This document shows positions 57,867-64,000 of a stretch of 64,000 nucleotides of DNA, one piece after another. Below the pieces are notes generated by a model. It was given only the letters and a program-made list of their open reading frames with translations, searched no databases and was not told the DNA's origin. Position 1 is the first letter of the stretch; the number at the start of each line of letters is the position of its first letter. The stretch covers positions 49,903,904 to 49,967,903 of the forward strand of contig CM063502.1 in assembly GCA_032207245.1 (NCBI GenBank). The letters are read 5' to 3'. The translations under genes were made by a program, and so were the position numbers. This DNA is from Pardosa pseudoannulata. Taxonomy: Eukaryota > Arthropoda > Arachnida > Araneae > Lycosidae.

Positions 57867-60127
57867 TGCAAAATTTAGAGCAAAATCTCAAGGTATGCAT
57901 TTTTACTCTACCTACAAACGCACGTTATGCGTATGAATGAAAAGGCAGGTATTAAAGGAAGAAATTAAAAATGATACAAATCTTACTCAATAGAAGTACT
58001 GATGCATTATTTTTCATTTCTATTTCTCTTCTATTATACAACTAGGCTAGTAAACCTTTAACTTTGAACTCTAAATTTCCCCCGATTTCCATTCTCTTTT
58101 GCATACTAAACCACTTGTAACTTAAATTTTACAGTTTAATTAGATCTTTTCCACATCTTGCTTGAATGTTATCACAAAACACTCTTTTTATAAAATGAAG
58201 CAAAATAAAGAAAATGTAGTTCCTCATATAACACTCTTAAAAATTTAGTCAGTACTAGGTCATCTATTTTGGACCCCACTATCATTTCATAGTGCTGGTA
58301 TCCCATTCATTAATCTAAGATGGACAATAAGAAGTATAAATGACACTAAAAATTTGAGTCATCTTTAGAATGACATTGAAAGAGTTTTGGAGTTGGATTC
58401 ATTGGGTCCTCGTACCAATTTTTCATAATCTGCTAAGTCAATTGTAAGTCAAATTTTTAGTTCGCCTTATACGCGTAGTATAATTTTTTCTTGTAAAAAA
58501 GAGGGTCACATTATTCATGAATAAATACGATATAATAATAGCAAGATAGATGTTAAAAAGCTTGTTTTGTGTATTATTTTCAGTTACATTTCATAAATCA
58601 AAGTGACACAAGTATCGAAAGTTTTCCTCTGGATTTACTTCAGTTTAACCTCTAATGATATAGTGGGAAACATGTTTTGTCAAAACTTTCAAACCTAAAT
58701 CTTTGTTCTCCTTCAAATTTATCTTTATAAATATTTATGTAGTGCAAACACAAGAGACAAAACGCTTCAAAAAGAGGTATATGTAGAAACGACTTACAAA
58801 GAGAGAGAACCATCGAAAAACTCGGAAAAGGGGATAACAAATGGTAATCACACAAAATGAAGAAATCGAAAAGTGAAAGAGAAATATTTTTTGTCAGTTA
58901 AAGAAAATAACTAATTAGGGTGGGTATATTTTCCTTGTGTAGTTCAAGTACTACTGCAGAATTTTGTGGTGTTAGTGACGGCTGTTTTTATAGAGCTATA
59001 GCCAATGTTTCATTGCATAAAATCCAATCATTGTGATCTTGAAAATTGTATCATATATAAGAAATTTGGCGTGCATTAGCTATTTGGGGATAATTTGATC
59101 ACAACTGGGGGCTTTGGCTACTTGGGTTGAAGATATCTCCTATACCATATCTTGCAAAAGAGATATTTTGCATGTGTTTTAGGAAGGCTAGGAGTTGCAG
59201 TCGTTCACGAGTATACGATTCATATTCAATATGTTTAGAGTATGTCTATCTTATTAAACATGACTTGTTATATACCATTGCTTTAAAAATTGGCAATTAC
59301 AGAATGATACCTGTTAATTTGCAACCGAGAAAGAGCCAGGAATCCAGAACTCAACGAAAAAGACATATAAAATTCAGTAATATCATTTACTTTGTTTTAT
59401 ACCATCGTTAACATAATCCTTCCAAGAAGTAGGAAAGCGCAAGCGTTCAATTAATTTTGTGCCTTCCCATGCTATAACTCCACCTTCTACATTACCATTC
59501 TAGTTAATTAATGTTTACAGAAAAGGAACTTGTTCTCTCTAGATGCCGGGACAAATATCAAACTTAATTATCTAAAGACATCACGGGCTTCCGATCTCAG
59601 ACTCAATTGCCAAGAGGTACTCTTAGCGCCTAAATCAATCCCATGTAATCGCCAGCAATAAGATCATGAAGATAATTTTTAGACGTACTTCTTTGATTAC
59701 TAAAAGAAATGGCAAAGGTAAAAAATAACTCAAAATGAAAAACAAATTATACATATTTATTTCTTTTAACGCTTTGCACTAAAGACTACAAAGAAAATAA
59801 AAAAGGAATTTCTGGTAAACTATTGGGGATTGTCTCTGCTCGATCAATACGAGTTGAAATCCGGAGAACTGCTAAATATTAAATTTTCGCCTTTCAGTAA
59901 CAAAGGAAAGTGAACTAATACTGAGAAACCATTTTGTGAAGACTCGTCATCAACAGCTGCAGTATAAACAGTTAAGAGGTTTGAGTTTAGAAAACTTTGT
60001 AAGGGCCATTAGCTAAAGTGATATCTATAAATTATTCTTCTTGGATAAGAATTTAAGGCAAGAATTGATCTCAAAACAGGTGTAAGAGTGATAACAACAA
60101 CTCATTGAATTGTATAGAATAGACTAA

Positions 60128-60523
60128 GATTGTTTTGTTCATTCTATTGCTTGGAAATTACACGCTGAGCAACTTTTATATTCACTGGAATCTTTGTTAA
60201 TATCTTATTTTCCACCTGTGCACTTACAATTACAGACACTCTTACTTTTTAAAAATCATTGTAAATCTTTGTATAATTTATATGACTCAGAAGAACTAAA
60301 AATAATTGGAAGAATCACTAATGCAAAATTTCACTCAACATCCCCAAATTTCCTTAATAACAACTTTGCGTTAGAAATATTCAGAGGATATTTAGCCTTA
60401 ATGACAAAAAGTAATATAGTAATTTTCTCCAACTTTAACGTTAATGATTATATGATAAGACAGTGGATGGAGAGTAAAAATATACAAATATGGAATTTAT
60501 TAGGTGAAGCTGGAAATTAATTT
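60128..60523 (+). CDS. Unidentified open frame, 131 codons, possible exon or gene relic
   Basis: An open frame with no ATG near its start runs from just after a stop at 60125-60127 to TAA at 60521-60523. It has mixed, protein-like composition, not low complexity (for example YLALMTKSNIVIFSNFNVND). I do not recognise a family. The DNA at about 60590-60710 is a decayed repeat of its 3' part: SNILAF and VNDYML parallels of SNIVIF and VNDYMI are seen, with stops and frameshifts. It may be an exon of an unrecognised gene, a gene relic or part of an element. Confidence 0.3.
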
Positions 60524-63045
60524 CTTCAGACTAAATCTGTAATGAACATACAGGTACTCCCTCTCTCCTGGTATGCAAGCTTTAGCAGCTTTGTACAGAT
60601 TTATAGAAATTTAACCTCAGTCCCAAGAAGTAATATACTAGCTTTTCCGAACCTAAAAATGTTAATGATTACATGTTAGGACAGCAGCTAAAACTCACTT
60701 AGCAGGAGGGGTAAAACTTAGCATGTTTATAACACATATAAACCTGAAGGGATTAAAACAATTTTTTTCCTTTCCTCTAATTAATACCGCATTCAGTTAT
60801 CCAAACACTGATGCATGTACATTTAAAGAGAAATTATTTTGAAGCTTTCTTAATTTATATTTTCTTTTTTATAACTAGATAAACTTTTCATCTTTACACA
60901 TTTAGATATATAAAATATTATTTACTTCAACAGATTCAGATGCAGTTAACACTATATGAAAAGCATAGATTAGTCAATTATATTGAATATTTTATGTCAA
61001 AATCAATCAAAAATATAAAGTATATTTTTTAACTAGAAAAATTAAAATGTTATCAAAGGTGAAACTCATGCGATATAAGTTGGAGCATTTGAAAATATTT
61101 TCGAATCAAATAAGATAAAAAATTAACAGACATAAAAAAATTTAAAACGTTAAAGAAGGGCAAAACCATTTATTTTCTGGAACTTTCGTGAAAATTTTTT
61201 TCACCGGGATTTATAACATAAAAAGAACATAAAAAGTGATGGTAATAAAAAATCACTTTTGATAGGTAAAAAGAAATGATAGGATGAAAAAAAAGTTACT
61301 TTTCCAAATTACTATTTTAATGAATTTGATGTTTAGAGTTAATGAACTGGAAAAATAGGGGGTGCATTTTCTAAAAGTTTAAAGGAAAAAATGTTTTTAC
61401 GCAAATCTTTGACGTATTGCTATAAGCCAAATATTCTTAAGCAACGGCTTGATAAATCACCATGCAATAAGAATGGGTCATGTTAGGTAGTATAATTTAT
61501 AACCAAAAACATAGGTAAATATGTAATAACATAAATGAAGAAAGAACTTATAACAAATTTATGTATTTTCAGTCTGTATAAAAGTTATAAAATCTGTTTT
61601 TTAAATATATTTTTAAATATTCATTTCAATAAAATAAATAACTTTGATATAACTTTGAAAGTTAGTAAAAATTCAGAACAATTACAGCCTTACTAACAAA
61701 CGAAATTTTAAACATTATATGTAACATAGTCACTAAACTACAAATGTGATTAAAATTATCAGCTAAAACTCAGTTTTAACTAAAAATCATACAAATATGG
61801 TATACAATTTTTGATTTATTTTGATACAAGTGACATTCTTCAATTAATGAAAAGGATTTTTAGTTGAATATTTTATATAACTAGAACTTAACTTTTTATG
61901 TGACCTGCTGCAATGAAAATCTAATTTTACAAAGCCACCCCAGATAAAAGTAACTCAATTTGAAACTTGAATTTTTCATCAGCTGAAAGAAACTTTCAGA
62001 GGGTTAATGATTCAATATCTTACTGACAAAGTCCTCAGAAAATGATGCAAAAAAATTCCCCAAAACCATTTATAAAAGTAATCTACTCTACTTGTTTAAA
62101 GGTTTTAGATATAAAAGAATAATCTCACTACAATGTTCATTTATCATACCCCACGAGTTCTTATTTATTAATGAAAAATTAATCAATTTAGGTTCTTTTA
62201 TGATATTAATCTGTAGTAATTTTTCTTGTTATACCTCCCACTATAGATGGTGACGGTGATAATTCATTGTATTGAAGTGAAAATTTTAATAAGATGTAAG
62301 CCTCACTCGTGACTTTTCTGACATTTAATGATTTGACATAATATCACTACATAATGCATAAAATAATGATATATTTCTTCACTAGCATCTTTTTTATTCA
62401 CATATACAGCAGGCATTTTCTTTTTTATACAAATTTTAATGATTTTGTCATTAATTATTTTTTCATGGAATTTTACACTTTTTATTTTGTTATAGTTGTA
62501 ACTTCAACATAAGCAATTCTGAATTTTTTTAAAATAACCTTTCATTAAGATATAGAGAATTTCTTACCAAATGAAATATGATAATGTTTATTTAAAAACC
62601 TCTGTTTATATTTAGATTTTTCCCTTTAAATTAATATTAAATTTATGTAAATTTATAATTGATATTTTAAGAGAAAAAAATTGAACAAGGAATTTTTTTT
62701 TTTAAAAACAGAAAACTGAAAAGACATTATTAAAATAACGTTGATCAGAGAAAAAAGTTTTAACAGTAAGGATTGCTAACATACAAAAGTTGACAGTTCA
62801 CAAACAAAAGCTGAACTCCGTGAAAGTAGAATTATTAGATTTTACTAATGAACTGACAAATAAGAATTCAAAAAGAGAGCAAGCAGTTCTAACTTTCTGC
62901 ATGAACTTCTGATGGTACATATATATAATATGTGTTATATACTAAACTCATAAAACCCTAACTTAAATTAATATACCGGCACTTAAAAATAATTAATAAA
63001 TATATTGCTAAATTTTTATTTCAAATTCGTAATTTGTAAACTTAC

Positions 63046-63400
63046 CCCAAAGAAGTTCTGTCATTCCGACTAAGGAAGGCTAGTACCTGTGGTAACTATA
63101 ACTTAGATTTGTAGACGCTATAAGAGCGAAAAATGCCCTCAGGCAGTATGGAGTTAACCTTAAAGTTTTAAACTAAGTCCCAACGAAACAAGTTCCTATG
63201 GTTTAAGTTTCGAGGGATTAGTTTTTACCCCTAATAGCCAATAACAGTAAAGTATGTAACAAGCCATCAGAAAAGAAATTGTAAACTCATAGCGCCAGCT
63301 AGCAACTGTGTTGAGAACATGCCAAAAAAGTGAGCTGAAATTTTTGTATCAAGAGTCAACTCGCTAAAGTTCGTCGAGAACACTGTTAGTCAACAGTTTG
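63046..63400 (-). promoter_or_regulatory. Weak candidate for upstream untranslated exon or promoter of gene B
   Basis: A donor-like GGG|GTAAGTTTAC on the minus strand at 63046|63045 borders a less AT-rich stretch reaching about 63400. Gene B exon 1 needs an upstream exon, and gene A has a comparable one, but 12.6 kb of intron would be required and nothing else ties this site to the gene. Confidence 0.2.
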
Positions 63401-63524
63401 TTGATATGATTAATATATATCGGGAATGACATAAACTTACGTAAAAGAACTATGCATAATCTCTCTGTAAATTACTACTACACAACATTGGAGAAGAAGG
63501 AATATCATTTCTCACTTTCTCAAT

Positions 63525-63543
63525 CTCTCTCTCTCTGTGTATG

Positions 63544-63575
<32 letters not shown>

Positions 63576-63604
63576 TGTATGTATGTATGTATATATATAT
63601 ATAT
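63525..63604. repeat. (CT)n-(ATGT)n-(AT)n microsatellite
   Basis: Short CT run, then about ten GTAT/ATGT units, then AT. Confidence 0.95.
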
Positions 63605-63775
63605 GCATATATTTTCATTTTTTTATAAATAGTCTGAAATATAGGGTAGACATAGGAACATAATAGTAAGAATCAATGCACTATGTTAAGTTAGAAATTT
63701 ACTAGAAATCTACAATGATAAGAGGCTAATAAATTTCTCGCCACCTGTGGTTAAACACTCAACTTTCCCTGTATA

Positions 63776-63827
63776 AGTGTATGTATATATAGATACAAAT
63801 ATGTATATATATGTATGTATGTATGTA

Positions 63828-63874
<47 letters not shown>

Positions 63875-63889
63875 ATGTATATATGTAAA

Positions 63890-63920
<31 letters not shown>

Positions 63921-64000
63921 GGATATATATGTATATATATATATATGTATGTATATATATATATATGTATATATATATATGTATGTATATATATATATAT
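63776..64000. repeat. AT/ATGT microsatellite running off the window
   Basis: Over 220 bp of TATA, ATGT and GTGT repeats; no end is visible. Confidence 0.95.

Larger units (their letters stand above)
50442..64000. other. Upstream region of gene B without recognised gene
   Basis: It holds the LINE tail with nested MITE, a second MITE, a tRNA-like repeat pair, an unassigned open frame at 60128-60523 and microsatellites. 51.3-53.5, 56.0-59.0 and 60.8-63.0 kb are AT-rich with nothing I can support. A less AT-rich block at 55780-55935 (GC-rich for the window, palindromic CTCCTCGA/ACGAGGAG pieces) is unexplained. Confidence 0.55.

Overview
This is a eukaryotic, very AT-rich window with sparse, intron-rich coding sequence, long AT/ATCT microsatellites and many transposon relics. 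It looks arthropod and probably arachnid, most likely a spider. That placement is an inference from the composition, the long introns, a tRNA-derived SINE family of the kind common in orb-weaver spiders, and a non-LTR retrotransposon tail that looks arthropod. No bacterial or viral gene layout is visible.

The main content is two tandem protein-coding genes, both on the minus strand. I assembled them exon by exon from reading frame, splice signals and intron phase. Gene A has coding exons at 19789-19708, 18671-18518, 12547-12480, 9261-9086, 7254-7083, 6963-6878 and 5815-5642, encoding 303 aa. A probable 5' untranslated exon ends at 23212. Gene B has coding exons at 50425-50292, 44105-44038, 43278-43100, 39483-39312, 34909-34821 and 30217-30008, encoding 283 aa. 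Both encode six-pass membrane proteins of the Frag1/DRAM/Sfk1 family (DNA-damage-regulated autophagy modulator). Their five homologous introns have the same phases (2,1,0,1,0) and two homologous exons have identical length (68 and 172 nt). They are therefore an old tandem duplication with diverged protein sequence.

Layout: 1-5641 is 3' flank with a small hAT-like MITE and a piggyBac-like element. 5642 to about 23.4 kb is gene A; its introns hold three more piggyBac-type elements besides a repeat-family MITE, including two that abut on one shared TTAA and carry transposase remnants. 23.4-30.0 kb is intergenic and holds a SINE-bearing tandem duplication, microsatellites and a decayed mariner transposase. 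30.0-50.4 kb is gene B, with a diverged repeat array of about 280 bp, a full-length SINE with target-site duplication, and a MITE that fills most of one intron. 50.4-64.0 kb is upstream sequence with a LINE RNase H tail interrupted by a MITE, another MITE, a tRNA-like repeat pair, an unidentified open frame and terminal microsatellites.

I saw no new multi-gene system. The points most worth a second look are the DRAM tandem pair with its shared weak splice donor, the same MITE family in the homologous intron of both paralogues, the abutting piggyBac elements, a perfect 22-bp hairpin, and an unassigned frame near 60.3 kb.
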